From: an uncultured Beijerinckiaceae bacterium
GTDB taxonomy: Bacteria; Pseudomonadota; Alphaproteobacteria; Rhizobiales; Beijerinckiaceae
DNA: 28,818 nucleotides
Assembly (NCBI GenBank): GCA_937863205.1
Contig: CALMGA010000348.1
Location: forward strand, 1 to 28,818
Direction: 5' to 3'
Below are positions 14,495-23,744 of the stretch, piece by piece; the first letter of the stretch is position 1, and every line of letters starts with the position of its first letter. The notes under the pieces were generated by a model. The model saw only the letters and a list, made by a program, of their open reading frames with translations. It did no database searches and was not told the DNA's origin. The translations under genes and the position numbers were made by a program.

Positions 14495-15193
14495 ATGACA
14501 TATCTCGCTCGACGAGCAGCGGTCACCGGCCTGCTGCTCCTCTTCACGGCTGCACCCTCGTTTGGTCCCGCACCGCCCGGCACCGGCCGCTTCGGGACAG
14601 CCTCGGCCATCGCGGCGACGCGGCCAACCAAAAGCGTGCAGGACTGCAACGACGAACTGCGCGACAAGGCGGCGGCCATCGCCGAGGCCGGGATGAGCGC
14701 GAGCGCGTTCTTTCACGCCTGCTGGTGGCATAGCGAGCCGGGCAAGCCAACCCCGATCGTGGCCGATCCACGCTCCGGGGCGCCGTTTGCGCGGCGGGCG
14801 TCTCGGCTGGCCTCCTCCGATGGAGACGCCGCCGCACGGCCGTCTCGGCGAGGGTCGCGCCAACATGCCGAGCGCCGGCGGATCGAGGCCGGGAGCTTCG
14901 CCCCACGGCGCTCCTTCCCGGCCGAACCGGGCGAAGAGGTCGGAGCCCTGGTCACGCGTCCCCCGCTGGACGACCTGCCGCCGCGCGCGGCGCCGCAAGT
15001 CCGGAATGCGCGCAAACAGGATGCGTCGGAGCCGCAAGCGACCGAGCCGACGCTGCCGACAAAAGTCCAGGTGAACGTTCCCGTGGTCGGATCGGTGGCG
15101 GTCCCGATCCTGCCGGTGCCGGGCCTCGCGGCAACGGTGCGCATCGTAGTCGACCACCCTGTCGTGCCCGGGCTGGTGACGGCGGCGCCCTGA
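14495..15193 (+). CDS. Predicted secreted protein of unknown function
   Basis: 232 residues from ATG 14495, beginning MTYLARRAAVTGLLLLFTAA, a good Sec signal peptide. A short segment with two Cys follows (VQDCNDELRDKAAAIAEAG, FFHACWWHSEPG; about residues 50-90), then an Arg/Ala/Pro-rich linker (90-185). The C-terminal hydrophobic valine/proline-rich stretch (VNVPVVGSVAVPILPVPGLA, about 190-232) has no evident function. I do not recognise a family. The frame is supported by the signal peptide and by having no competing convincing frame. Confidence 0.55.
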   Translation: MTYLARRAAVTGLLLLFTAAPSFGPAPPGTGRFGTASAIAATRPTKSVQDCNDELRDKAAAIAEAGMSASAFFHACWWHSEPGKPTPIVADPRSGAPFARRASRLASSDGDAAARPSRRGSRQHAERRRIEAGSFAPRRSFPAEPGEEVGALVTRPPLDDLPPRAAPQVRNARKQDASEPQATEPTLPTKVQVNVPVVGSVAVPILPVPGLAATVRIVVDHPVVPGLVTAAP

Positions 15194-15464
15194 GCCGCGG
15201 CGGCGGGTCGAAAACGTCTCGCGGCACCGCGTCAGGCCCCGTTGCGCCGACTTTGGACGTTCCTCCGCCGGTGGTTCGAGGACGCAAGGCTCGGCGAGCC
15301 TGCACGAGCGTGGGGCCGTCCGTCGGTGCGACGCTTCCCACACGATGCGGATCCAAGGCCGCTTACTTGGTCGGCTCACCTAATCCGTTCACTCGACCCG
15401 GTCGACCGGTCTCAACGTGGCCGGCCACGGCGACTCCGTCGGCGGACGTCGGTGCCACCGAGCC

Positions 15465-17645
15465 TCAGCCCGCATCCAGCACCTCCCTGACCTTGCGCGC
15501 GAGCTGGTCCACGGAGAACGGCTTGGTGATGAGCTGCACGCCGGGGTCGAGCGCGCCGTTGTGAACGATGGCGTTGCGCGTGTAGCCGGTGGCGAACAGC
15601 ACCTTGAGGTCCGGGCGCTCGGCCGTGACCGCCTTGGCCAGTTCGCCGCCGCTCATGCCGGGCATCACGACATCGGTGAACAGCAGGGCGATATCGGGGT
15701 GGGAGCGCAGCAGGGCTAGCGCGCCCACGCCGTTTGCGGCGTGGATCACCGTGAAGCCGAGCTCGCGCAGCGTGTCGACGCTGACCGCGCGCACGCGCTC
15801 CTCGTCCTCGACGACAAGGATGATCTCCTCGGGCCGGCCGATCGCTGGGACGGCGGCCGCCGGCGTCGGCCTGCGCTCGACGGCGGCGACCTCGCCGGTG
15901 AGGCGAGGCAGATAGATGCGAAACGTCGTGCCGTGGCCGGCTTCGGTGTAGATCTTCACGTGGCCGGCCGACTGCTTGACGAAGCCGTAGCACTGCGACA
16001 ACCCCAGCCCCGTCCCCTTGCCGATACCCTTGGTGGTGAAGAAAGGATCAAAGGCGCGGGCGGCGACATTGGGCGTCATGCCGGTGCCGGTGTCGGTCAC
16101 GGCCAGCATCACGTACTGGCCGGACCTGATGTCGTGGTCGCGGGCATAAGCGTCGTCGAGGTGGGCGTTGGCCGTCTCGATCGTGAGCCGGCCACCGTCT
16201 TGCATGGCGTCGCGGGCGTTGACTGCCAGGTTGAGCAGCGCGTTTTCCAGCTCACCCGCATCGGCCCTGGTCTTCCAAAGGCCGCCGGCCAGCACGGTTT
16301 CGAGGTGCACGGTTTCGCCGATCGTGCGGCGCAGCATGTCGGACATGCCGGCAACGAGCGCGTTGACCGCCACCGGCTCGGGCTTGAGGGGCTGCTGGCG
16401 GGCAAAGGCGAGGAGGCGCTGCGTCAGCGTCGCCGCCCGCGTGGCGCCCTCCATCGCTCCGTCGAGGTAGCGCCCGACGGCCACGTCGCCGCGGGCGAGG
16501 CGGCGCTGCGCCAGATTGAGGCCGCCGATCACCACGGCGAGCATGTTGTTGAAATCATGGGCGATGCCCCCGGTGAGCTGGCCCACCGCCTCCATCTTCT
16601 GCGATTGGCGCAGCTGCGTTTCCACGCGCTCGCGCTCGCGCACCTCCGCCAGCAGGGCGGCGGCGGTTTCGCGCCAGCGACGGGTTTGGCGCAGCGCCAT
16701 GCTGGCCGCTCCCACCAGGCAGAGCGCGGTGAGGGCGGCGACGATGCCATAGGTGCGCAGCGCCGCCCGCCACGGCGCCAGGGCGGCTCCGCGGCTGATG
16801 CCGAAGCGCACGAACACGGGAAAGCCGGGGATCCTGCGGTACGCGAAGAAGCGATCGACGCCGTCGAGAACCGAACGGCTCTCATAGAACCCGGTGGGCT
16901 CCAGCCGACTGGCCGCCAGCAGCGCCGACGAGTCGAGCAGTTTCGTCAGCCTGGCCGCCGGCTCGGCGGCCAGGATCTCGCCGTCCTCGCGCACCAGGAG
17001 GACGCTGAAGTCGTAGGTCGTCTCCACCGCCCGGTAGAAGTGCTCGAAGTAGCCGCGATCGACCGAAATGGCCACGACGCCACCAAAGCCGCCGTCGGCG
17101 GCCAGCGGAGCCCGCTCGGCGATGTTGAAGATCGCCATGCCCGATTGCCGACCGGCGTAGGACTTCGAAACCACGGGAAGAGGACTGCCCGAGACCGCCA
17201 GCGTTTGGAACCAGTCGCGGTCGGCGAAGCTGATGGTCGGGTTGGCGGGAAACGTCCGGCTGCTCGTCCGCATCCGTCCGGCGGCGTCGGTGATGGTGAT
17301 GGTGCCGACCTGCGGCAGCTGGTCCTGCAGCCGCTTCAGGAAGACATGGAGGTCATGGTCCCAAGCGGACCCGGGCTGCTCGCCGCCCGGCCGATCGGAA
17401 CCGGAGGCGCGCAGCCGGCCGTTGATCGACTCCAGGACAAGCGTATGGGTTTCGAACACCTTGAGGGCGTGTTCTTCCAGCAGGCGGGCGGTCTGTTCGG
17501 CGCGCAGGCGGGCGGCGGCGATGGTCGCGGCATAGCCCTGCCAAGCAGCCAGGCAAAAGAGAACCAGGGGTACCACCACCGCGGCAGCAAGAAGAAACAC
17601 GCCGTTGTGAAAGTGGAAACGTGCACGCCTAGCAGAACCGTCCAA
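15465..17645 (-). CDS. Membrane hybrid histidine kinase with C-terminal receiver domain
   Basis: About 726 residues. A first membrane segment lies near residues 15-38 ([20 protein letters not shown]). A periplasmic double-Cache-like sensor follows (about 40-285, with [14 protein letters not shown] and [18 protein letters not shown]), then a second membrane segment ([17 protein letters not shown], about 300). The dimerisation/phospho-acceptor helix [20 protein letters not shown] has its His near residue 362. The HATPase shows [18 protein letters not shown] and [21 protein letters not shown] receiver domain spans about 605-726 (VVEDEERV, Asp in [13 protein letters not shown], Lys in LITKPFS). 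The start at 17645 is a TTG; a GTG 14 codons downstream would also keep the membrane segment. The partner regulator is not adjacent. Confidence 0.9.
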   Translation of the reverse strand: MDGSARRARFHFHNGVFLLAAAVVVPLVLFCLAAWQGYAATIAAARLRAEQTARLLEEHALKVFETHTLVLESINGRLRASGSDRPGGEQPGSAWDHDLHVFLKRLQDQLPQVGTITITDAAGRMRTSSRTFPANPTISFADRDWFQTLAVSGSPLPVVSKSYAGRQSGMAIFNIAERAPLAADGGFGGVVAISVDRGYFEHFYRAVETTYDFSVLLVREDGEILAAEPAARLTKLLDSSALLAASRLEPTGFYESRSVLDGVDRFFAYRRIPGFPVFVRFGISRGAALAPWRAALRTYGIVAALTALCLVGAASMALRQTRRWRETAAALLAEVRERERVETQLRQSQKMEAVGQLTGGIAHDFNNMLAVVIGGLNLAQRRLARGDVAVGRYLDGAMEGATRAATLTQRLLAFARQQPLKPEPVAVNALVAGMSDMLRRTIGETVHLETVLAGGLWKTRADAGELENALLNLAVNARDAMQDGGRLTIETANAHLDDAYARDHDIRSGQYVMLAVTDTGTGMTPNVAARAFDPFFTTKGIGKGTGLGLSQCYGFVKQSAGHVKIYTEAGHGTTFRIYLPRLTGEVAAVERRPTPAAAVPAIGRPEEIILVVEDEERVRAVSVDTLRELGFTVIHAANGVGALALLRSHPDIALLFTDVVMPGMSGGELAKAVTAERPDLKVLFATGYTRNAIVHNGALDPGVQLITKPFSVDQLARKVREVLDAG

Positions 17646-17839
17646 ACAACCGTCTCACCATCGCGCACCCAGCGCCGAGGCGGGTTGGGCAGTTTGCGCT
17701 GGAAAACCTAGGGCAAACGTCGATGACGCGCCAGGGCCGCCGCGCGATGGCGACCGGACATCCCCGCGTGCAGACACGCCTTCCACCGGACGCGCACAGA
17801 GGCCGTGGAGCCGGGATTGGCGCGGCAGCAACCCGCGCA

Positions 17840-17858
17840 ATGTTGACATTGATAACAT
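17840..17858 (+). promoter_or_regulatory. Palindromic operator-like site upstream of the DUF4188 gene
   Basis: ATGTT-GACATTGAT-AACAT is a 19-base interrupted palindrome about 80 bases before the gene, in an AT-rich patch of a GC-rich spacer. It overlaps TTGACA, so a repressor of MarR/TetR type binding here could block a promoter. No regulator gene is adjacent in the window. Confidence 0.35.
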
Positions 17859-17940
17859 AAGGTTCTAGCGCTGGCATGCGAGTGAAAAGGCGACGCGTTC
17901 CGGTTCTTGGCGCGGGCCGCCGAGCGAAAGGCAGACGATC

Positions 17941-18441
17941 ATGGCAGGAACGGTCAACGAGCGCGTCTGCGCCGAGGTCGAGGGCGGGGTCACCGTTTTC
18001 GTGATCGGGATGCGCATCAACAAGTTCTGGAAGGTCTGGCGCTGGCTGCCGGTGATGCGGGCGATGCCCAGGATGCTGCGGGAGCAGGGCCGCGACCCGG
18101 CCATCGGACTGCTGCATACGCGCGGGATGCTGCTGGGTCCGCGCGACTTCGGCGTGCTGCAATACTGGAAAAGCGCGGAGCACCTCAACGCCTACGCCCA
18201 CGCCCGCGACCGCGCTCATCTTCCGGCGTGGCGGCGCTTCAATGCCGCGATCGGCAGCAACGGCGACGTCGGCATCTGGCACGAAACCTACGTGGCGCCG
18301 CCCGGCAGCTCGGAGTCGGTCTTCGTCAACATGCCGCGCTTCGGCCTGGGGCTCGCGGGTGCGATCTTCCCGGCCAAAGGGGATCGATCGAACGCGGCCA
18401 AGCGGCTCGGCCGCCGGACAAGCGAGCCCGCGCGACCGTGA
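17941..18441 (+). CDS. DUF4188 family protein (monooxygenase-like fold)
   Basis: 166 residues. Family features are VFVIGMRINKFWKVWRWLPV near the N-terminus, LLHTRGMLLGPRDFGVLQYW with SAEHLNAYAHARDRAHLPAW in the middle, and WHETYVAPPGSSESVFVNMP followed by RFGLG. The fold is a dimeric alpha/beta barrel like antibiotic-biosynthesis monooxygenases, but the substrate is unknown. It begins at ATG 17941 with AAAGG upstream. It stands alone, convergent with tyrA, whose stop is 5 bases away. Confidence 0.82.
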   Translation: MAGTVNERVCAEVEGGVTVFVIGMRINKFWKVWRWLPVMRAMPRMLREQGRDPAIGLLHTRGMLLGPRDFGVLQYWKSAEHLNAYAHARDRAHLPAWRRFNAAIGSNGDVGIWHETYVAPPGSSESVFVNMPRFGLGLAGAIFPAKGDRSNAAKRLGRRTSEPARP

Positions 18442-18445
18442 CGCT

Positions 18446-19399
18446 TCACGTCCGCTGCTCGGAGATGCGTCGGCCGAAGTCCGCCTCGGCGGTTTCCTGA
18501 CCCTGCGCGATGATCCCTCGCCGGATGGCGCGGGTGCGGGTGAACAGGTCGAACAAACCCGGCCCGTCGCCGTCGCGCACCATCCGCCCCAACGAGGCCA
18601 GATCCTCGTTGAAGCGGCCGAGCACGTCCAGCACCGCGTCGCGGTTGTTGAGGAACACGTCGCGCCACATCGTCGGGTCGGAGGCGGCGATCCGGGTGAA
18701 GTCGCGGAAGCCGCCGGCCGAGAACTTCATCACCTCCGCCTGCGTCACCTTTTCCAGGTCGGAGGCGGTGCGCACGATGTTGTAGGCGATGAGGTGCGGC
18801 ACATGGCTGGTGATGGCCAGCACGATGTCGTGGTGGAGGGCGCTCATCACCTCGACGTTGGCGCCGGCTTCTTCCCAGAAGGCGACCGCGCGGGCGATCG
18901 CCCCGGCGTCGGTGCCGTCGCGCGGCGTCAGGATCACCCAGCGCCTGTGGAACAGGGTGGCGAAACCGGCATCGGGGCCGGAATATTCCGTGCCGGCGAC
19001 GGGATGGGCCGGCACGAAATGCACGTCGGCCGGCAGGTGCGGCGCCACCGCCTCCACCACCGCCGCCTTGACCGAGCCGGTGTCGGACAGGATGGCGCCG
19101 GGCGCGAGGTGCGGGGCGATGCGACGCGCCACGGCTGCCATCGCGCCGACCGGCGTGCACAGGATCACCAGACCGGCGCCGGCAACCGCCTCCTCCACCG
19201 TTTCAACGATGACGTCGGCGAGTTCGATGGCATCGGCGCGCCGGCGCACGGCCGGGTCGGCATCGACGCCGACCACCATGCCGGCGAGCCGCTGCTGGCG
19301 CGCCACCCGACACAGCGAGGCCCCGATCAGGCCGAGGCCGATCACGGCGAGGCGATCGAAGAGCGGGGCCGCGGGCGGCGGACCGAGGCTGTCAGCCAT
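18446..19399 (-). CDS. tyrA: Prephenate/arogenate dehydrogenase
   Basis: 317 residues. NAD(P)-binding motif VIGLGLIGASLCRVARQQRL at residues 18-37, ILSDTGSVKAAVVEAV, catalytic-region HPVAGTEYSGPDAGFATLFH, SALHHDIVLAITSHVPHLIA, and the C-terminal dimerisation domain with FSAGGFRDFTRIAASDPTMW. It oxidatively decarboxylates prephenate or arogenate in tyrosine synthesis. GGAG lies 6 bases before ATG 19399. It is the last gene of the chorismate mutase-hisC-tyrA operon, 18 bases after the aminotransferase. Confidence 0.94.
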   Translation of the reverse strand: MADSLGPPPAAPLFDRLAVIGLGLIGASLCRVARQQRLAGMVVGVDADPAVRRRADAIELADVIVETVEEAVAGAGLVILCTPVGAMAAVARRIAPHLAPGAILSDTGSVKAAVVEAVAPHLPADVHFVPAHPVAGTEYSGPDAGFATLFHRRWVILTPRDGTDAGAIARAVAFWEEAGANVEVMSALHHDIVLAITSHVPHLIAYNIVRTASDLEKVTQAEVMKFSAGGFRDFTRIAASDPTMWRDVFLNNRDAVLDVLGRFNEDLASLGRMVRDGDGPGLFDLFTRTRAIRRGIIAQGQETAEADFGRRISEQRT

Positions 19400-19417
19400 G
19401 ACCGCTCCGAACCGGCC

Positions 19418-20530
19418 TCATCCCCGCTCCCGCGCGAAGTCGGCCAGCGCGGCGATCACCAAGCGGTTGGCCACCTCGCCGCCGACGCTGAGGCGCAGGC
19501 AGGACGGCAGGGCGTAGGCGGCGACGTGGCGCAGGATCAGGCCGCGCGCGGTGAGGAAGACGTCGGCCGCCGTCGCCTCGGCGGGGTCGCGCAGCTGGAC
19601 GAGGATGAAGTTCGCCGCGCTCGCCGTTACAGGAAATCCCAGCTCGCGGATGGCCGTGGTGAGCACGTCGCGCCAATGCGCGTTGTGGCTGACCGCGGCG
19701 GCGATGTGGGCCTGATCCTCCACGGCGGCGACGGCGGCGCGCATCGCGGGATCGTTGACGTTGAAGGGGCTGCGCACCCGGTTGATCGCCTCGACGATGG
19801 CGGCTGGCGCGAAGCACCAGCCGACGCGCAGGCTGGCCAGACCGTAGATCTTCGAGAAGGTGCGGGTCACCACCACGTTCTCGCGGCCGCCGACGAGGGC
19901 GAAGCCGTCCTCGTAGTCCGCCTCGCCGGCATATTCGGCGTAAGCCGCGTCGAGCACGAGGAGCACGTCGGATGGCAGCGAGTCGGCCAGCCGGGTCACG
20001 GCGGCACGGCCGACGTAGGTGCCGGTCGGGTTGTTGGGATTGGCCAGGAACACGATGCGGGTGCGCGGCGTGACGGCGGCGAGGATCGCCTCGACGTCAA
20101 CGGTGAGGTCGCGCTCTTGCACGATCACCGGCACGCCCTCGGCGGCGAGGATCGCCGTGCGGTAGAGCAGGAAGCCGTGGGCGGTGTAGATGCCCTCGTC
20201 GCCCGGCCGGAGATAGATGTTGGCGAGCATGTAGAGGAGCTCGTCGGAGCCGGCACCGCAGACGATGCGGGCTGGATCGAGGCCGTGGCAGCGCCCGATC
20301 GCCTCGCGCAGCGGCGTCGTTGTGCCGTCGGGGTAGGACGGCAGTGCCTCCACCGCCGCGAGGAAGGCCGCCTTGGCGCGCGGCGAGGCGCCGAGCGGCG
20401 TCTCGTTGGAGCTGAGCTTGTAGATCGGCCCGGCGACGCCCGGCGCCTTGCTTTTGCCGGGAACATAAGGGTCGGCGGCGAGGATGCCGGCGTGCGGGCG
20501 GGGACGGCGGGGCGTGGCGTCGGCGGTCAT
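19418..20530 (-). CDS. hisC: Histidinol-phosphate / aromatic aminotransferase
   Basis: About 370 residues of PLP fold-type [60 protein letters not shown] (Asn contact), LDAAYAEYA (Asp contact), and the Schiff-base Lys in [17 protein letters not shown]. HisC-type enzymes placed between chorismate mutase and TyrA commonly act on phenylpyruvate, prephenate or 4-hydroxyphenylpyruvate as well as on imidazole acetol phosphate, so an aromatic role is likely. The start at 20530 (MTADATPRR) is chosen because the longer frame overlaps the preceding gene; its ribosome site is poor. Confidence 0.9.
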   Translation of the reverse strand: MTADATPRRPRPHAGILAADPYVPGKSKAPGVAGPIYKLSSNETPLGASPRAKAAFLAAVEALPSYPDGTTTPLREAIGRCHGLDPARIVCGAGSDELLYMLANIYLRPGDEGIYTAHGFLLYRTAILAAEGVPVIVQERDLTVDVEAILAAVTPRTRIVFLANPNNPTGTYVGRAAVTRLADSLPSDVLLVLDAAYAEYAGEADYEDGFALVGGRENVVVTRTFSKIYGLASLRVGWCFAPAAIVEAINRVRSPFNVNDPAMRAAVAAVEDQAHIAAAVSHNAHWRDVLTTAIRELGFPVTASAANFILVQLRDPAEATAADVFLTARGLILRHVAAYALPSCLRLSVGGEVANRLVIAALADFARERG

Positions 20531-20576
20531 CGAGGGCGTGTCATGCGCGGGGCGATCTCGGAGCGCGGGGTGGAAC

Positions 20577-21464
20577 TCACTGGGCGGCAAGGGGAAGCTG
20601 CTCGACCTCATAGCGGGAGGATTGCGAGCCGACCGGAACCGGGTCGCGCACCGCGTCCACCTGCGCGGCGGCGGCGATGGCTTCGGCAAGGGCGGCCGTC
20701 GCGAGCGTGTCCGGCGCGGCCACCAGCACCGCCGCGCCGGCCGGCGTCGCGACCTGATCGACGACGGCGAGGGGGCTCGCGACCCGCAGGTCGTTGATCC
20801 CGCCGGGCAGCGTCACCGCATGCAGGCGCACTTCGCGGGGCGCGGTCTCGGCGGACGGCTCGGCCTGCGATCTGGCGATCACGAAAAGCGGCAGGCCGGC
20901 CGCGTGGTCGGCGCGCTCGACGAAGGGAAGCCGGGCGATGATCTTGGGCGCGGCCGGCGGGCGCAACTCGTCCCACCACGGGCACGCCCCCGCATCTCGC
21001 GCCCCGCCGCAACGGATCACGCCGAGATCGCCCTTCGCCTCTGCCACGGCGGCGATCACGCCAGCCGGCGAAGCGTGCGTCCGCAGCGGCACGGTGAAGC
21101 CGAAGTGGAAGCGGCAGGCGTCGCGCATCGCGGCATCGCCGCCCGATACGTCGGCGTGGACGGCATAAGGGGCCTGCACGTAGGTGAAGGTGGAAATGAT
21201 GATGCGCCAGATGCTTTCCACAGCCGCGAGCGGGAGCAGGCCGCGGTGACGCTCCACGAGGCGGCGCATCATCGCCGCCTCGCGCGCCGGGCGGAACGCC
21301 GATCCCCCGCCCGCCCGCGCCTTGACGGCGATCAGGCGGTCGATGATCTCGCCGCGCTCCATCAGCAAAGCGTGCAGCGACGCGTCGATGCGGTCGATCT
21401 CGCCGCGCAGGGCGTCGAGGCCAGCCCCGCCCGTCTCGGTCTCGGACGCGCGAGCCCCTGTCAT
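20577..21464 (-). CDS. Chorismate mutase (AroQ) fused to a prephenate-dehydratase-like domain
   Basis: 295 residues. The N-terminal AroQ helical domain (about 16-105) has [40 protein letters not shown] and the closing [15 protein letters not shown]. The C-terminal half (about 115-295) resembles the two-lobed prephenate dehydratase/periplasmic-binding fold ([20 protein letters not shown], then ARLPFVER and a C-terminal ACT-like segment). It lacks a recognisable GPxGTFS start and TRF catalytic motif, so dehydratase activity is doubtful. It commits chorismate to Phe/Tyr. First gene of a three-gene operon, 46 bases ahead of hisC, divergent from metX. Confidence 0.85.
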   Translation of the reverse strand: MTGARASETETGGAGLDALRGEIDRIDASLHALLMERGEIIDRLIAVKARAGGGSAFRPAREAAMMRRLVERHRGLLPLAAVESIWRIIISTFTYVQAPYAVHADVSGGDAAMRDACRFHFGFTVPLRTHASPAGVIAAVAEAKGDLGVIRCGGARDAGACPWWDELRPPAAPKIIARLPFVERADHAAGLPLFVIARSQAEPSAETAPREVRLHAVTLPGGINDLRVASPLAVVDQVATPAGAAVLVAAPDTLATAALAEAIAAAAQVDAVRDPVPVGSQSSRYEVEQLPLAAQ

Positions 21465-21723
21465 CGAACCTTGATCATCGAACCTTGGTCATATCCGTCA
21501 TGCATGCCAGCTGTCTTCGTCGCCGGACGCGTCCCTTTCTTAGTCGCCGGGCGCGGTCCTGGCAAAGGATACAGGTCCGTCGGCGACGGCAAGCCGGCGT
21601 CACCGCGACGCCTCACATCCCCGGCCCTGTCCGCTCATGGCTGCGAGCCGCCTTGACGAAAACTTTCCCGTTTTCCCATATGCTCGCAACGAGGTCCAGG
21701 CAGATGGGGAGGCCGTCCGGCCG
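21465..21723. promoter_or_regulatory. Divergent promoter region of the aromatic and methionine operons
   Basis: This stretch must hold both promoters. TTGACG at 21654-21659 with an AT-rich CATATGCT some 18-20 bases later could serve metX. A short direct repeat (CATCGAACCTTG, about 21464-21488) lies at the chorismate mutase start. I looked for a SAM-II type riboswitch before metX: GGCTGCGAGCC (21631-21641) is only a faint resemblance and no pseudoknot was found. Confidence 0.35.
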
Positions 21724-22899
21724 ATGAATGTGATGCCGTCGAAGACGGCCAGCCAGCGCGAGGTCGACATGCCGTCGTCGCGCCTCGTGGAGTTCGGGCG
21801 CGACCGGCCTCTCGTCACCGACGGCGGCTTCGAGCTGTCGCCGTTCACGGTGGCCTTCCAAACCTATGGCGAACTCAACGCCGCGCGCTCCAACGCCATC
21901 CTGGTGTGCCATGCCCTGACCGGCGACCAGCATGTCGCCAACCTCAATCCGCTGACCGGCAAGCCGGGCTGGTGGACGAGCCTCGTGGGGCCGGGCAAGG
22001 CGATCGACACCGACCGTTTCTTCGTCATCTGCTCCAACGTGCTCGGCGGCTGCATGGGCACCACCGGCCCCGCCTCGCGCAATCCCCGAACGGATCGGGC
22101 CTACGCCCTCGACATGCCGATGGTGACGATCCGCGACATGGTGAAGGCACAGGCCATGCTGATCGACCATCTCGGCATCGAGACCTTGTTCTGCGTCGTC
22201 GGCGGCTCGATGGGCGGCATGCAGGTGCTGCAATGGGCCGCGAGCTACCCCCATCGCGTCTTTTCCGCGATGCCGGTGGCCACCGCCGCCCGACATTCGT
22301 CGCAGAACATCGCCTTCCACGAGGTCGGCCGTCAGGCGGTGATGGCCGACCCCGATTGGTGCAAGGGGCGCTACCTCGACGAAGGCCGATATCCCGGCAA
22401 GGGCCTCGCCGTCGCCCGCATGGCGGCGCACATCACCTACCTCAGCGACGAGGCGCTGCAGCGCAAGTTCGGCCGCAAGCTGCAGGAACGGGCGGCGCCG
22501 ACCTTCTCCTTCGACGCCGACTTCCAGATCGAGAACTATCTGCGCTACCAGGGCCTCAGCTTCGTCGACCGCTTCGACGCCAACTCCTATCTCTACGTGA
22601 CGCGGGCCTGCGACTATTTCGACCTCGCCGCCGACTACGGCGGGCAGCTCGCGTTGGCGTTCAAGGGGTCGCGGACGCGCTTTTGCGTGGTGTCCTTTTC
22701 GTCGGACTGGCTGTATCCCACCTCCGCCTCGCGGGCGATCGTGCACGCGCTCAACGCCGGCGGCGCGTCCGTGTCCTTCGTCGACATCATGACCGACCGC
22801 GGCCACGATGCCTTCCTGATCGACGACCCGGAGTTCAACGCCACCGCGCGCGGCTTCATCGAAGGTTGCGCCCGCGTGCGGGGCCTGCCGCCGGGATGA
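21724..22899 (+). CDS. metX: Homoserine O-acetyltransferase (MetX family)
   Basis: About 391 residues, alpha/beta-hydrolase fold. Signatures are [56 protein letters not shown], the nucleophile elbow [13 protein letters not shown] (Ser), FSSDWLYP with the acid residue, and the catalytic His in [10 protein letters not shown]. It acylates homoserine, the first committed step of methionine synthesis; acetyl versus succinyl preference cannot be settled here. Start 21724 follows GGGGAGG by 11 bases; an ATG at 21637 would include the putative promoter. metW follows after 24 bases in the same operon, and MetW is known as the partner/activator of MetX in proteobacteria. Confidence 0.95.
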   Translation: MNVMPSKTASQREVDMPSSRLVEFGRDRPLVTDGGFELSPFTVAFQTYGELNAARSNAILVCHALTGDQHVANLNPLTGKPGWWTSLVGPGKAIDTDRFFVICSNVLGGCMGTTGPASRNPRTDRAYALDMPMVTIRDMVKAQAMLIDHLGIETLFCVVGGSMGGMQVLQWAASYPHRVFSAMPVATAARHSSQNIAFHEVGRQAVMADPDWCKGRYLDEGRYPGKGLAVARMAAHITYLSDEALQRKFGRKLQERAAPTFSFDADFQIENYLRYQGLSFVDRFDANSYLYVTRACDYFDLAADYGGQLALAFKGSRTRFCVVSFSSDWLYPTSASRAIVHALNAGGASVSFVDIMTDRGHDAFLIDDPEFNATARGFIEGCARVRGLPPG

Positions 22900-22923
22900 G
22901 AACGGGCGCGTCATGAGGCTCGC

Positions 22924-23562
22924 ATGACCCGCAGCTTCCCGCCGGGCGACAAGCGCGCCGCGCTGCGCTCGGACCTCTACGTGGTGGCGCAGTTCCTGGA
23001 GCCGTATACGCGCGTGCTCGACGTCGGCTGCGGCGACGGCGCCCTGTTGCACTACCTCAGCGAGGATCACGGAGTGGACGCCCGCGGCATCGAGTTGAGC
23101 CAGAAGGGCGTGAACCATTGCGTGGCCAACGGCCTCAGCGTGATCCAGGGCGACGCCGACACCGATCTCGCCGACTATCCCGACAACGCCTTCGACTTCG
23201 TGATCCTCAGCCAGACCCTTCAGGCGACGCGTCGGCCGCGCCGGGTGCTGGAGCATATGTTGCGCATCGGCCGGCACGCAGTGGTCTCGTTCCCGAATTT
23301 CGGGCACTGGCGGGTGCGCGGGCAACTGCTGTTCCGGGGGCGCATGCCCGTGACCGACGCGCTGAGCTACCAGTGGCACGACACGCCCAACATCCACGCC
23401 TTCACCATCCGCGACTTCGTCACCCTGGTGGAAATGTGCGAGGGGCGCATCGAACGCTCGATGGCGCTCGACGCCAATGGGCGCCCCATTCAGGTCAAGG
23501 TCCCCTGGTGGTTCTGGAACCTGTTCGGAGCACAGGCCGTCTTCCTGCTGACGCGCGGCTGA
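22924..23562 (+). CDS. metW: Methionine biosynthesis protein MetW
   Basis: 212 residues, class I SAM-methyltransferase-like fold. Motifs are RVLDVGCGDGALLHYLSEDH, ARGIELSQKGVNHCVANGLS, VIQGDADTDLADYPDNAFDF, VILSQTLQATRRPRRVLEHM, and SFPNFGHWRVRGQLLFRGRM, then the MPVTDALSYQWHDTPNIHAF segment unique to MetW. It acts with MetX to form O-acylhomoserine. GAGG sits 5 bases before ATG 22924. Confidence 0.95.
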   Translation: MTRSFPPGDKRAALRSDLYVVAQFLEPYTRVLDVGCGDGALLHYLSEDHGVDARGIELSQKGVNHCVANGLSVIQGDADTDLADYPDNAFDFVILSQTLQATRRPRRVLEHMLRIGRHAVVSFPNFGHWRVRGQLLFRGRMPVTDALSYQWHDTPNIHAFTIRDFVTLVEMCEGRIERSMALDANGRPIQVKVPWWFWNLFGAQAVFLLTRG

Positions 23563-23583
23563 AAGTCGTTTGCAGCCCTGGAA

Positions 23584-23744
23584 CATCGGACCCTGAATCG
23601 GATCCGGTCCGATGCTCTAATTTATTGTATCGCAGCGGATTTGTCCGAAAACCGCTGCGCACTTTTCGGTCCGATGCTCTCGAATTTATTGTATCGCATC
23701 GGATTTGTCCGAAAACCGCTGCGCACTTTTCGGTCCGATGCTCT
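23584..23744. repeat. Palindromic element with 62/64-base tandem direct repeats between metW and the CobW gene
   Basis: An inverted pair CATCGGACC (23584-23592) / GGTCCGATG (23606-23614) is followed by two tandem copies (23605-23666, 23667-23730) that start CGGTCCGATGCTCT and share AATTTATTGTATCGCA, GGATTTGTCCGAAAACCGCT and GCGCACTTTTC. A third partial copy (23731-23744) runs into the CobW stop codon. Each copy contains the palindrome CCGAAAA...TTTTCGG. The AT-rich core contrasts with the surroundings. It probably serves as a bidirectional terminator and belongs to a dispersed intergenic repeat family. Confidence 0.75.

Noticed and set aside
12820..14733. 637-codon plus frame opposite manC
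   Set aside because: Shadow of manC; Val/Ala/Gly/His-rich with no domain, and it runs past the manC start into the next gene.
15741..17711. 656-codon plus frame opposite the histidine kinase
   Set aside because: Shadow frame; the minus-strand protein has all kinase and receiver motifs.
18242..20797. 851-codon plus frame opposite tyrA and hisC
   Set aside because: Shadow frame covering two well-supported genes, low-complexity Arg/Gly/His-rich.
21600..21723. SAM-II riboswitch before metX
   Set aside because: Only a faint GGCTGCGAGCC resemblance; the second stem and pseudoknot pairing could not be found.
21613..23586. 657-codon minus frame opposite metX and metW
   Set aside because: Shadow frame; both plus-strand genes are intact and recognisable.
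23584..23744. CRISPR-like array
   Set aside because: Only two full copies in direct tandem, with no unique spacers and an internal palindrome; no cas genes nearby.
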